From Scandinavium sp002470465 (GTDB lineage: Bacteria > Pseudomonadota > Gammaproteobacteria > Enterobacterales > Enterobacteriaceae), in contig NZ_JBFLVD010000014.1 in NCBI RefSeq assembly GCF_040750395.1, positions 186,001 through 250,000 on the forward strand: a stretch of DNA of 64,000 bases, read 5' to 3'. How positions within the stretch are numbered: position 1 is the first letter of the stretch; each line of letters begins with the position of its first letter. The notes below the pieces were generated by a model. That model ran no database searches. It worked only from the letters and a program-made list of their open reading frames with translations, and had not been told where the DNA came from. Below are positions 46,489-54,262 of this stretch, piece after piece. The translations under genes and the position numbers were made by a program.

Positions 46489-47967
46489 TCAGTTTTTGAA
46501 CGGGTTAGAGCCAGTGCTGCTGGTGGTTCGCTGGGCGGCTGGCTGCGCCGCAGGTGCGGTGCTGGCGCCATTGCCATTATAACCATCCGCGTTAGCGTCC
46601 TGCTGGGTATTCTCAGGCGCAACGGTTTCCGGAGAGGTGGAAACCGGCTTACCGAGCGTGCCGTTCAGGGCCAGCAGGTCGTTCTCATTGAGCGTACCCA
46701 ACGCTGACTTGATGTTCAGCTGGTTGATCAGATAGGTGTAACGCGCGCTGGAGAGCTGCTGTTTTGCGTTGTACAGCGTGGTGGTCGCATCCAGAACGTC
46801 AACGATGGTGCGGGTACCGACCTGGTAACCGGCTTCCATCGCATCCAGTGAGCTCTGCGCAGAAACAACGGCCTGTTTGTAGGCGTTGATGCTGCTCACG
46901 GAAGCGTTGATGTTATTAAAGGAAGAACGCACGTTCTGTACCACGTTGCGGTGCGCGCTTTCCAGCTGCTCGCTTGCGCCAACAAAGTTGTACTGCGCTT
47001 GTTTCACCTGCGAGGTGACTGAGCCACCGCTATACAGCGGCAGGCTGAAGTTCAGGCCAATCTGATTCTGACCGATGTTGCGATCGGTATACTGGCTGCT
47101 GGTGGCGTTGCTACCGTTATACTTGGTATCCGTAACGCCGGTAGACGCTGTCAGACCCACGGTCGGCATATGGCCGGTTTCTGCATAACGAATTTGCTCA
47201 CGCGCCAGGTCCTGGCTCAAACGAGCCTGCAACAGCGCCAGGTTACGATTTTCAGCCTCTTTCAGTAGCGCATTCACCGGCTGTGACTTGTCCGTTTTGA
47301 AGCTGCTGACGTTCAGAGAGGCCAGTTCCGGATAGTAGTTACCGGTGACCTGGCGCAGCTGCTCAACGGCGTTGTCGAGGTTGTTACGGGCAGTGACTTC
47401 GTTTGCCAGCACGGTATCGTACTGTGAACGGGCGTTCTGCACGTCAGTGATAGCCACGAGACCGACGTTAAAACGTTGAGTCGTCTGATCCAACTGTCGG
47501 TAAATCGCCTGTTTCTGTGCTTCGGTGTAGGAGAGCGAATCGATAGCGCTCAGCACGCCAAAGTAAGCGGTTGCCGTGTTCAGGATCAGGGTTTGCTGAT
47601 CGGTCTGGTAGGTGACGTCCTGAATACCCGCGGATTTTTCCTGCAGCGTCAGGGCGCGCCATTTCGACATATCGAAAATGGTTTGCGTCAGGGACAATGA
47701 GGCACTGGTCGCATTAGAATTGATACCATTCTGATCTTTATAGCCGTTCGTATAGGTATAATCTGCGCCTAAACCGAGCTGAGGCAGTAACGGGCTGCGT
47801 GCTTCGTTAATTTTTTCGAATGCAGCATCACGATCTGCCGCGGACTTACGCAGGTCCGGGTTGCTCAAACGTGCCTGCTGATACACCTGCAACAGGTTTT
47901 CCGCATGGCTTAGTGCGCTGAAGCCCGTCAGGCTTAAGCCGATAAGGATGGGGAGCAATTTCTTCAT
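46489..47967 (-). CDS. tolC: Outer-membrane channel TolC
   Basis: 492 residues from MKKLLPILIG (AAGGA lies 6 bases before this ATG; an ATG two codons earlier overlaps the ribosome-binding site). Signal peptide ends at SHA. Duplicated outer membrane efflux domains (YQQARLSNPDLRKSAADRD and the second-half YQVGTRTIVDVLDATTTLYN) are intact. It serves AcrAB-type multidrug pumps and type I exporters. Two further TolC-family genes in this window belong to dedicated secretion systems. Confidence 0.98.
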   Translation of the reverse strand: MKKLLPILIGLSLTGFSALSHAENLLQVYQQARLSNPDLRKSAADRDAAFEKINEARSPLLPQLGLGADYTYTNGYKDQNGINSNATSASLSLTQTIFDMSKWRALTLQEKSAGIQDVTYQTDQQTLILNTATAYFGVLSAIDSLSYTEAQKQAIYRQLDQTTQRFNVGLVAITDVQNARSQYDTVLANEVTARNNLDNAVEQLRQVTGNYYPELASLNVSSFKTDKSQPVNALLKEAENRNLALLQARLSQDLAREQIRYAETGHMPTVGLTASTGVTDTKYNGSNATSSQYTDRNIGQNQIGLNFSLPLYSGGSVTSQVKQAQYNFVGASEQLESAHRNVVQNVRSSFNNINASVSSINAYKQAVVSAQSSLDAMEAGYQVGTRTIVDVLDATTTLYNAKQQLSSARYTYLINQLNIKSALGTLNENDLLALNGTLGKPVSTSPETVAPENTQQDANADGYNGNGASTAPAAQPAAQRTTSSTGSNPFKN

Positions 47968-48049
47968 TTGCATTCCTTGTTGTGAAGCATTTAGCGCTGA
48001 TCTAATTCAAAAAGATTCGTCGATTGTACCAGAGTCTTGCCGCTTAAAA

Positions 48050-48068
48050 AGTTGGCGTATCGTGCCAT
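48050..48068 (-). promoter_or_regulatory. mar/sox/rob box upstream of tolC
   Basis: ATGGCACGATACGCCAACT fits the MarA/SoxS/Rob consensus AYnGCACnnWnnRYYAAAY with one mismatch. It lies 83-101 bases upstream of the tolC start, in the tolC-nudF divergent region; E. coli tolC is known to be activated by these regulators. Confidence 0.7.
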
Positions 48069-48166
48069 CTGACGTTAATTTGCACCAATCTATCACAGCA
48101 CCATTAAAAAGTAGTCAAATGGGCCGGAAATCCATAATTTCATCACGAAGTCACCAGGAATGAACG

Positions 48167-48799
48167 ATGAGCAACAAACCACAGTCAGTCGTTACTTACG
48201 GCAAAAATGATGTAGAAATTATTGCACGAGAAACGCTCTACAGCGGTTTTTTTTCGCTGGAGTCGTGGCGTTTCCGTCACCGGTTATTCAATGGTGAAAT
48301 GAGCGGTGAAGTGCGTCGTGAAATTTTTGAACGCGGGCATGCCGCAGTCTTGCTACCCTTTGACCCAGTGCGTGATGAAGTTGTGCTGGTGGAGCAGATT
48401 CGCATCCCGGCTTACGATACCAGCGAAAGCCCGTGGCTGCTGGAAATGGTTGCCGGGATGATTGAAGAGGGCGAAACACCTGAGGACGTGGCCCGCCGTG
48501 AAGCGGTGGAAGAGGCCGGTCTCGACGTGAAACGAGTCAAAAATATGCTCAGCTATCTGGCAAGTCCAGGTGGCACCAGCGAGCGCCTGACCATTCTGGT
48601 CGGCGAAGTGGACGCCACGACCGCGCACGGTATTCACGGTCTGGCAGATGAACACGAAGATATTCGGGTGCATGTGGTTAGCCGGGAACAGGCTTACCGG
48701 TGGGTAGAAGAGGGAACAATCGATAACGCAGCCTCTGTCATCGCCCTGCAATGGCTGCAATTGCATTATCAGGCATTACGAAACGAGTGGACAAAATGA
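48167..48799 (+). CDS. nudF: ADP-ribose pyrophosphatase
   Basis: 210 residues with the Nudix box from GMIEEGETPEDVARRE to AVEEAG. It hydrolyses ADP-ribose to AMP and ribose 5-phosphate. First gene of nudF-yqiB-cpdA-yqiA-parE, divergent from tolC; its stop overlaps the yqiB start. Confidence 0.97.
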   Translation: MSNKPQSVVTYGKNDVEIIARETLYSGFFSLESWRFRHRLFNGEMSGEVRREIFERGHAAVLLPFDPVRDEVVLVEQIRIPAYDTSESPWLLEMVAGMIEEGETPEDVARREAVEEAGLDVKRVKNMLSYLASPGGTSERLTILVGEVDATTAHGIHGLADEHEDIRVHVVSREQAYRWVEEGTIDNAASVIALQWLQLHYQALRNEWTK

Positions 48800-49218
48800 A
48801 GCGCTATACACCTGACTTCCCTGAAATGATGCGTCTGTGCGAAACCAACTTCGCCCAGCTGCGCCGACTGCTGCCCCAAACGGATGCGCCCGGCGAAACG
48901 GTGAGCTATCAGGTGGCCAATGCGCAATACCGGTTAACGATCAGCGAATCGACCCGCTACACTACTCTGGTGGAAATTGAGCAGACCGTGCCCGCCGTGA
49001 GCTACTGGAGCCTGCCGTCAATGACGGTGCGCCTTTACCACGATGCGATGGTGGCTGAAGTGTGTTCGAGTCAGCAGATTTTTCGCTTCCAGGCACGGTA
49101 TGATTACCCGAATAAAAAGTTGCATCAACGCGACGAAAAGCATCAAATTAACCAGTTTTTGGCCGACTGGCTGAGGTACTGTTTAGCACATGGAGCGATG
49201 GCGATTCCGGTTTGTTAG
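48796..49218 (+). CDS. yqiB: YqiB, DUF1249 family protein
   Basis: 140 residues from MKRYTPDFPEMMRLCE; ATGA overlap with nudF. It belongs to the DUF1249 family, with no assigned function, conserved between nudF and cpdA. Confidence 0.93.
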   Translation: MKRYTPDFPEMMRLCETNFAQLRRLLPQTDAPGETVSYQVANAQYRLTISESTRYTTLVEIEQTVPAVSYWSLPSMTVRLYHDAMVAEVCSSQQIFRFQARYDYPNKKLHQRDEKHQINQFLADWLRYCLAHGAMAIPVC

Positions 49219-49242
49219 CGTCGTGAAACCTAAGGACACCAT

Positions 49243-50070
49243 TTGGAAAGCCTGTTAAATCTCACTCTGGCTGGTGGGGCCGGGGTGAGGGTCTTACAAA
49301 TCACTGATACTCACCTGTTTGCTGAAAAACATGAAACGCTGCTGGGAGTGAACACCTGGGAAAGTTACCAGGCCGTACTGGCAGCCATCCATGCTTCAGA
49401 GCGTGAGTGCGATCTCGTCGTCGCCACTGGGGATTTAGCACAGGATCACTCGTCCGCGGCCTATCAGCATTTCGCTGAAGGCATCGCGGGCTTTGACGCG
49501 CCCTGCGTCTGGTTGCCCGGCAACCACGATTTTCAGCCAGCCATGTACAGTGCTCTACAGGATGCGGGAATCTCCCCGGCAAAGCGCGTCTTTGCTGGCG
49601 AAAACTGGCAAATTCTGATGCTTGACAGCCAGGTGTTTGGCGTACCGCACGGTGAGCTAAGTGAATTCCAGCTCGAATGGCTGGAACAACGTTTGATGGA
49701 ATCCCCCGATCGCTACACGCTGTTGCTGCTGCATCATCACCCGCTTCCGGCCGGGTGCAGCTGGCTGGATCAGCACAGTCTGCGTAACGCGGGTGCGCTG
49801 GATCGCGTGCTTATGCGCTTCCCAAGGGTTCGGCATTTGCTCTGCGGGCATATCCACCAGGAGATGGACGTGGACTGGAACGGCCGTCGGATGATGGCGA
49901 CGCCGTCAACCTGCGTGCAGTTTAAACCGCACTGTGCGAATTTTACTCTTGATACCATTGCCCCAGGCTGGCGCTGGCTGGAACTGCATGCTGACGGTAC
50001 GCTTACCACCGAAGTCTGCCGCCTGGACGGTGCGCAGTTCCGCCCTGACACTGCTTCAGAAGGATACTGA
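49243..50070 (+). CDS. cpdA: 3',5'-cyclic-AMP phosphodiesterase
   Basis: 275 residues with a TTG start as in E. coli. The calcineurin-type metallophosphoesterase motifs are DTH, GDLAQD, GNHD, HHHPLP and GHIH, which bind the two metals. It degrades cAMP. The end overlaps yqiA by 1 base. Confidence 0.97.
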   Translation: MESLLNLTLAGGAGVRVLQITDTHLFAEKHETLLGVNTWESYQAVLAAIHASERECDLVVATGDLAQDHSSAAYQHFAEGIAGFDAPCVWLPGNHDFQPAMYSALQDAGISPAKRVFAGENWQILMLDSQVFGVPHGELSEFQLEWLEQRLMESPDRYTLLLLHHHPLPAGCSWLDQHSLRNAGALDRVLMRFPRVRHLLCGHIHQEMDVDWNGRRMMATPSTCVQFKPHCANFTLDTIAPGWRWLELHADGTLTTEVCRLDGAQFRPDTASEGY

Positions 50071-50645
50071 TGTCTACGCTTCTCTATCTCCACGGATTTA
50101 ACAGTTCGCCGTTATCGGTGAAAGCCACGGCCATGAAGACGTGGCTTGCGGAGCACCATCCGGAAATCGATATGGTGGTGCCCCAGTTGCCTGCATTTCC
50201 GGCACAGGCGGCGGAGCTACTGGAGAAACTTGTCATGCAACACGGCGGGGCTCCGCTTGGGATTGTAGGGTCGTCGCTCGGCGGCTATTACGCCACCTGG
50301 CTGTCACAATGCTTCATGCTGCCTGCCGTGGTGGTCAACCCGGCGGTACGTCCGTTTGAGTTGCTCACCGGTTACCTCGGTCATAATGAGAATCCCTACA
50401 CCGGGGAGCAATATGTGCTAGAGTCACGCCATATTTACGATCTGAAAGTGATGCAAATCGACCCGCTTGAAGCGCCGGATCTACTCTGGCTGCTGCAACA
50501 GACGGGCGACGAGGTGCTGGATTATCGCCAGGCCGTTGACTACTACGCCGCTTGTCGACAAAACGTTGAAGAGGGCGGGAATCATGCCTTCATCGGCTTT
50601 GAAGATCATTTCACACAGATTATTGATTTTCTGGGACTGCGTTAA
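50070..50645 (+). CDS. yqiA: YqiA, alpha/beta-hydrolase esterase
   Basis: 191 residues. It is a small alpha/beta hydrolase with LYLHGFNSSP, nucleophile elbow GSSLGGYYA, and a late conserved histidine (EGGNHAF). E. coli YqiA hydrolyses acyl-CoA and short esters in vitro; its role is unclear. It precedes parE by 27 bases. Confidence 0.94.
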   Translation: MSTLLYLHGFNSSPLSVKATAMKTWLAEHHPEIDMVVPQLPAFPAQAAELLEKLVMQHGGAPLGIVGSSLGGYYATWLSQCFMLPAVVVNPAVRPFELLTGYLGHNENPYTGEQYVLESRHIYDLKVMQIDPLEAPDLLWLLQQTGDEVLDYRQAVDYYAACRQNVEEGGNHAFIGFEDHFTQIIDFLGLR

Positions 50646-50672
50646 TCAGTCCTGACTACTCGTGAACATACC

Positions 50673-52568
50673 ATGACGCAATCTTCTTATAACGCTGATG
50701 CCATTGAGGTACTCACCGGGCTTGAGCCGGTTCGCCGCCGCCCGGGAATGTACACCGACACTACTCGTCCTAACCATCTTGGTCAGGAAGTGATTGATAA
50801 CAGTGTGGATGAGGCACTGGCAGGTCACGCCAAACGCGTGGAAGTCATTCTGCATGCGGACCAGTCACTCGAGGTTATCGATGACGGGCGCGGCATGCCG
50901 GTCGACATTCACCCGGAAGAAGGCGTCCCGGCGGTAGAGCTGATCCTTTGTCGTCTGCATGCGGGCGGTAAATTCTCCAATAAAAACTACCAGTTCTCCG
51001 GTGGCCTGCACGGCGTGGGGATCTCGGTGGTGAATGCCCTGTCAAAGCGTGTAGAAGTCAACGTACGCCGTGATGGCCAAATCTACACCATCGCCTTTGA
51101 AAATGGCGAGAAGGTGGAAGACCTGCACGTGAGCGGCACCGTCGGTAAGCGTAACACCGGCACCAGCGTGCACTTCTGGCCGGACGAAAGCTTCTTCGAC
51201 AGCCCGCGCTTCTCCGTTTCGCGCCTGACGCACCTGCTGAAAGCGAAAGCGGTGCTTTGCCCGGGTGTGGAAATTGTCTTCAAAGACAAAGTAAACAACA
51301 GCGAGCAGACCTGGTGCTACGCCGACGGTCTGAACGACTACCTGAGCGAAGCGGTGAACGGCCTGCCGCTGCTGCCGGAAAAACCGTTCGTTGGCAGCTT
51401 TGCCAGCGATACCGAAGCCGTTGGCTGGGCGCTGCTGTGGCTGCCAGAAGGTGGCGAACTGCTGACCGAAAGCTACGTTAACCTGATTCCAACGATGCAG
51501 GGCGGCACTCACGTGAACGGCCTGCGCCAGGGTCTGCTGGACGCAATGCGTGAGTTCTGCGAATACCGCAATATCCTGCCGCGCGGTGTGAAGCTGTCAG
51601 CGGAAGATATCTGGGATCGCTGCGCGTACGTGCTGTCGGTGAAAATGCAGGATCCTCAGTTTGCCGGGCAAACTAAAGAGCGTCTGTCCTCACGCCAGTG
51701 TGCGGCGTTCGTTTCCGGCGTGGTGAAAGATGCCTTTAGCCTGTGGCTGAACCAGAACGTTCAGGCCGCAGAAATGCTGGCCGAAATGGCGATTTCCAGC
51801 GCCCAGCGCCGCCTGCGTGCTGCCAAGAAGGTGGTGCGTAAAAAACTCACCAGCGGTCCGGCGCTGCCGGGGAAACTGGCAGACTGCACGGCACAGGATC
51901 TCAACCGTACAGAGCTGTTCCTCGTGGAAGGAGACTCGGCGGGTGGTTCAGCCAAGCAGGCGCGCGATCGTGAATATCAGGCGATCATGCCGCTGAAGGG
52001 CAAAATCCTGAATACCTGGGAAGTGTCGTCCGATGAAGTGCTGGCTTCGCAGGAAGTGCACGATATTTCGGTGGCGATCGGCATCGATCCGGACAGCGAC
52101 GATCTGAGCCAGCTGCGCTACGGCAAGATCTGTATCCTTGCGGATGCGGACTCCGATGGACTGCATATCGCCACGCTGCTGTGCGCGCTGTTCGTGAAGC
52201 ATTTCCGAAACGTAGTGAAGGCCGGTCACGTCTACGTCGCCATGCCGCCGCTGTACCGTATCGACCTGGGTAAAGAGGTCTATTACGCGCTCGACGAGCA
52301 GGAAAAAGAGGGCGTACTGGATCAGCTCAAGCGTAAGAAAGGCAAACCGAACGTCCAGCGCTTCAAAGGCCTGGGTGAAATGAACCCGATGCAGCTGCGC
52401 GAAACTACGCTCGATCCGAACACTCGCCGTCTGGTGCAGCTGTTTATCGACGATGAAGACGATCGCCAGACCGATGCGGTAATGGATATGCTGCTCGCCA
52501 AGAAACGTTCCGAGGATCGCCGTAACTGGCTGCAGGAAAAAGGCGACATGGCGGATCTGGAAGCCTGA
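50673..52568 (+). CDS. parE: DNA topoisomerase IV subunit B
   Basis: 631 residues. The GHKL ATPase domain has DNSVDEALAG, DDGRGMP and GGLHGVGISVVNALS. The C-terminal TOPRIM domain has EGDSAGGSA and DADSDG. With ParC it decatenates chromosomes. This is the end of the conserved backbone in the window. Confidence 0.98.
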   Translation: MTQSSYNADAIEVLTGLEPVRRRPGMYTDTTRPNHLGQEVIDNSVDEALAGHAKRVEVILHADQSLEVIDDGRGMPVDIHPEEGVPAVELILCRLHAGGKFSNKNYQFSGGLHGVGISVVNALSKRVEVNVRRDGQIYTIAFENGEKVEDLHVSGTVGKRNTGTSVHFWPDESFFDSPRFSVSRLTHLLKAKAVLCPGVEIVFKDKVNNSEQTWCYADGLNDYLSEAVNGLPLLPEKPFVGSFASDTEAVGWALLWLPEGGELLTESYVNLIPTMQGGTHVNGLRQGLLDAMREFCEYRNILPRGVKLSAEDIWDRCAYVLSVKMQDPQFAGQTKERLSSRQCAAFVSGVVKDAFSLWLNQNVQAAEMLAEMAISSAQRRLRAAKKVVRKKLTSGPALPGKLADCTAQDLNRTELFLVEGDSAGGSAKQARDREYQAIMPLKGKILNTWEVSSDEVLASQEVHDISVAIGIDPDSDDLSQLRYGKICILADADSDGLHIATLLCALFVKHFRNVVKAGHVYVAMPPLYRIDLGKEVYYALDEQEKEGVLDQLKRKKGKPNVQRFKGLGEMNPMQLRETTLDPNTRRLVQLFIDDEDDRQTDAVMDMLLAKKRSEDRRNWLQEKGDMADLEA

Positions 52569-52570
52569 GG

Positions 52571-52613
52571 CAAAAAGGACAGGGTGGTTTAGAAAGGCAC
52601 ACGCACCACCCTG
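52571..52613. terminator. Inverted repeat after parE
   Basis: CAGGGTGGT (52580-52588) pairs with ACCACCCTG (52605-52613). On the minus strand it is followed by TCCTTTTTG, so it could stop transcripts of the minus-strand cluster; on the plus strand there is no T-run. Confidence 0.5.
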
Positions 52614-52780
52614 CCAAACTACTGCGCAATTAACCTGCCGGGGCTGATGAAATCTCCCCCTGCGTCGGGTGGCATCAAAAGCTTTCCCCGCGCGACCTCT
52701 GCTCTGCCCAGTCACATCCTCTTAATAGCGCTGCTTTGATTCATTTCGGCGGGCTTACGTTCATCATGGCGGGAGAGGTG

Positions 52781-52813
52781 TAAAAATGGCGGGCTGAAAA
52801 TTCATCCCGCCAG
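52781..52813 (-). terminator. Terminator after the third double-glycine peptide gene
   Basis: On the minus strand GGCGGG pairs with CCCGCC and is followed by ATTTTTAC, about 45 bases after the stop of the peptide gene. Confidence 0.7.
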
Positions 52814-52859
52814 AGTAGCGTTTAAGGCCACTATTGCCTTAATTCACGCGCGACGCTTA

Positions 52860-53117
52860 TTACTTGAACAGTGGAGCAGGCAGCGGAGCGGGAGCGGGTT
52901 TTTTGTGGAACAGGCCATCCAGGAATGAGGAGACATTCTGGAAAATTTCTACGATCTGACCGATACCGTTACCGACTTCTGACAGCACGCCGGAAGCGCC
53001 TTTCAGGCCGAAACCCTCCAGAACCTCACCAATTCCTTTACCGATGGCAGCACCCGTATCTGCAATGGCACCTGCGCCTGATACCGCTTCGATTTCCTGA
53101 TTGTGTAATTCTCTCAT
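52860..53117 (-). CDS. Double-glycine leader microcin-like peptide (85 aa)
   Basis: 85 residues. The leader MRELHNQEIEAVSGA has the double-glycine consensus: Leu4, Ile9 and Val12 at -12, -7 and -4, cleavage after Gly-Ala15. The mature 70-residue part is glycine-rich, with Gly22/26/30 spaced four apart, then an amphipathic hydrophobic segment (about 44-70), then a basic Pro-Ala tail (HKKPAPAPLPAPLFK). AAGGA lies 8 bases before the ATG. The last gene of the minus-strand cluster, 83 bases after the fimbrial adhesin. The C39-peptidase exporter at 59-61 kb is its likely processor. No immunity gene is adjacent. Confidence 0.75.
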   Translation of the reverse strand: MRELHNQEIEAVSGAGAIADTGAAIGKGIGEVLEGFGLKGASGVLSEVGNGIGQIVEIFQNVSSFLDGLFHKKPAPAPLPAPLFK

Positions 53118-53200
53118 TTTTTCATCCTTACTCTTGAGGTTTAAATAAACCCGGCGGCGAACGCATTTTTCAGCGCCGGGGTTGGGAAGCATATTCCGCA

Positions 53201-54229
53201 CTACTGATAGTCAATCTGATAGACCAGGATCGACTGCAGCTTGCCGGGAGTCATATTTTTGTCCCGAACGTAATATCCAGCCCGCAGCGGTATGGTGACC
53301 ACCGATTGCCCGTCTTCGAAGTTGCCGACCTCAAAGTTCTGGCCAACGGTTACCGGCGTGAACGGCTGACCCCGGGCACCCTGGAACATCTGCAGGGCAA
53401 TCCCCGGCGCGCTCTCGCCTGAGTCCAGACTTTTGAAGAAGAACAGCCCATCGCTGGCCGAGCCTGGAACGTCCTGGCCGGTAAGCTTCATCATGATTGC
53501 CTGGGTGCTCCAGAGCGTGGAGTTACAGGAAAGCTGAACGTTAATATCAGCCGTGTGCCCGTCAACCGGCCCTGTTCCCTTCACGTCGCTGATGTTGAGT
53601 GGCGGCAGATTTGCGGTGTAGTTGCCACTGCCCATTACGTCGCAGGTCTGGGTGGTGAATACCAGCTTGTTACCGTTTTTCATATAAAACACCATATCGC
53701 TGGTATCGAACTGGTCGCCCACGCTGAACAGCATGACGGTGTTTTTCGTGCTGAGAAGCGTGTTCTCTGCGGTTTTTACCAGCTCAATAGTGACGTCCAG
53801 AGTAAGACGCGTGGCGTCTTTCGTGGACAGGCTCGGAAGCCAGATATAGCTGGTCTGGAGCCCGGTATTAAAAGCCTTACGGGTATTACCGCGGTCGCCG
53901 GCTACCGTGATATAGAGCGTTAATCCGCTTTTGCTGCCAAACACGTTGGAGACATCCGAGCGGTTGATATAAATGGGCTCGGGCCCGCTGATTGAGCTGC
54001 CTTTTCTGCCATCCTTCGCACACCAGATAGGGATCTGGTGTGTTTTGCTAAACAGCACGGTGCCAACAGGGGCGCTGGCGTTAATGCCATTCGGCATTTC
54101 GTTGAAGTCGAACAACGTTGTCACCATTGACGAACTGTCAAAATCGCAATGCACCGCCGCCTGAGTGATAAGCGGCGCGGTGATAAGGCCCGCGCCGAGC
54201 GTCAACAGTATAAAAAAACGCTTAAGCAT
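53201..54229 (-). CDS. Fimbrial tip adhesin / minor subunit
   Basis: 342 residues, signal peptide 1-24. Two-domain layout of a chaperone-usher tip adhesin. The N-terminal lectin-like domain (about 25-195) carries two cysteines. The C-terminal pilin domain (about 196-342) begins TCDVMGSGNYTANLPPL, has a second cysteine in LSCNS, and ends in the alternating donor-strand partner YQIDYQ. It probably caps the fimbria and sets binding specificity. It follows the usher gene by 33 bases. Confidence 0.85.
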   Translation of the reverse strand: MLKRFFILLTLGAGLITAPLITQAAVHCDFDSSSMVTTLFDFNEMPNGINASAPVGTVLFSKTHQIPIWCAKDGRKGSSISGPEPIYINRSDVSNVFGSKSGLTLYITVAGDRGNTRKAFNTGLQTSYIWLPSLSTKDATRLTLDVTIELVKTAENTLLSTKNTVMLFSVGDQFDTSDMVFYMKNGNKLVFTTQTCDVMGSGNYTANLPPLNISDVKGTGPVDGHTADINVQLSCNSTLWSTQAIMMKLTGQDVPGSASDGLFFFKSLDSGESAPGIALQMFQGARGQPFTPVTVGQNFEVGNFEDGQSVVTIPLRAGYYVRDKNMTPGKLQSILVYQIDYQ

Positions 54230-54262
54230 ATAGTTTTCCTGATCTTTACGTTCACACCGACG

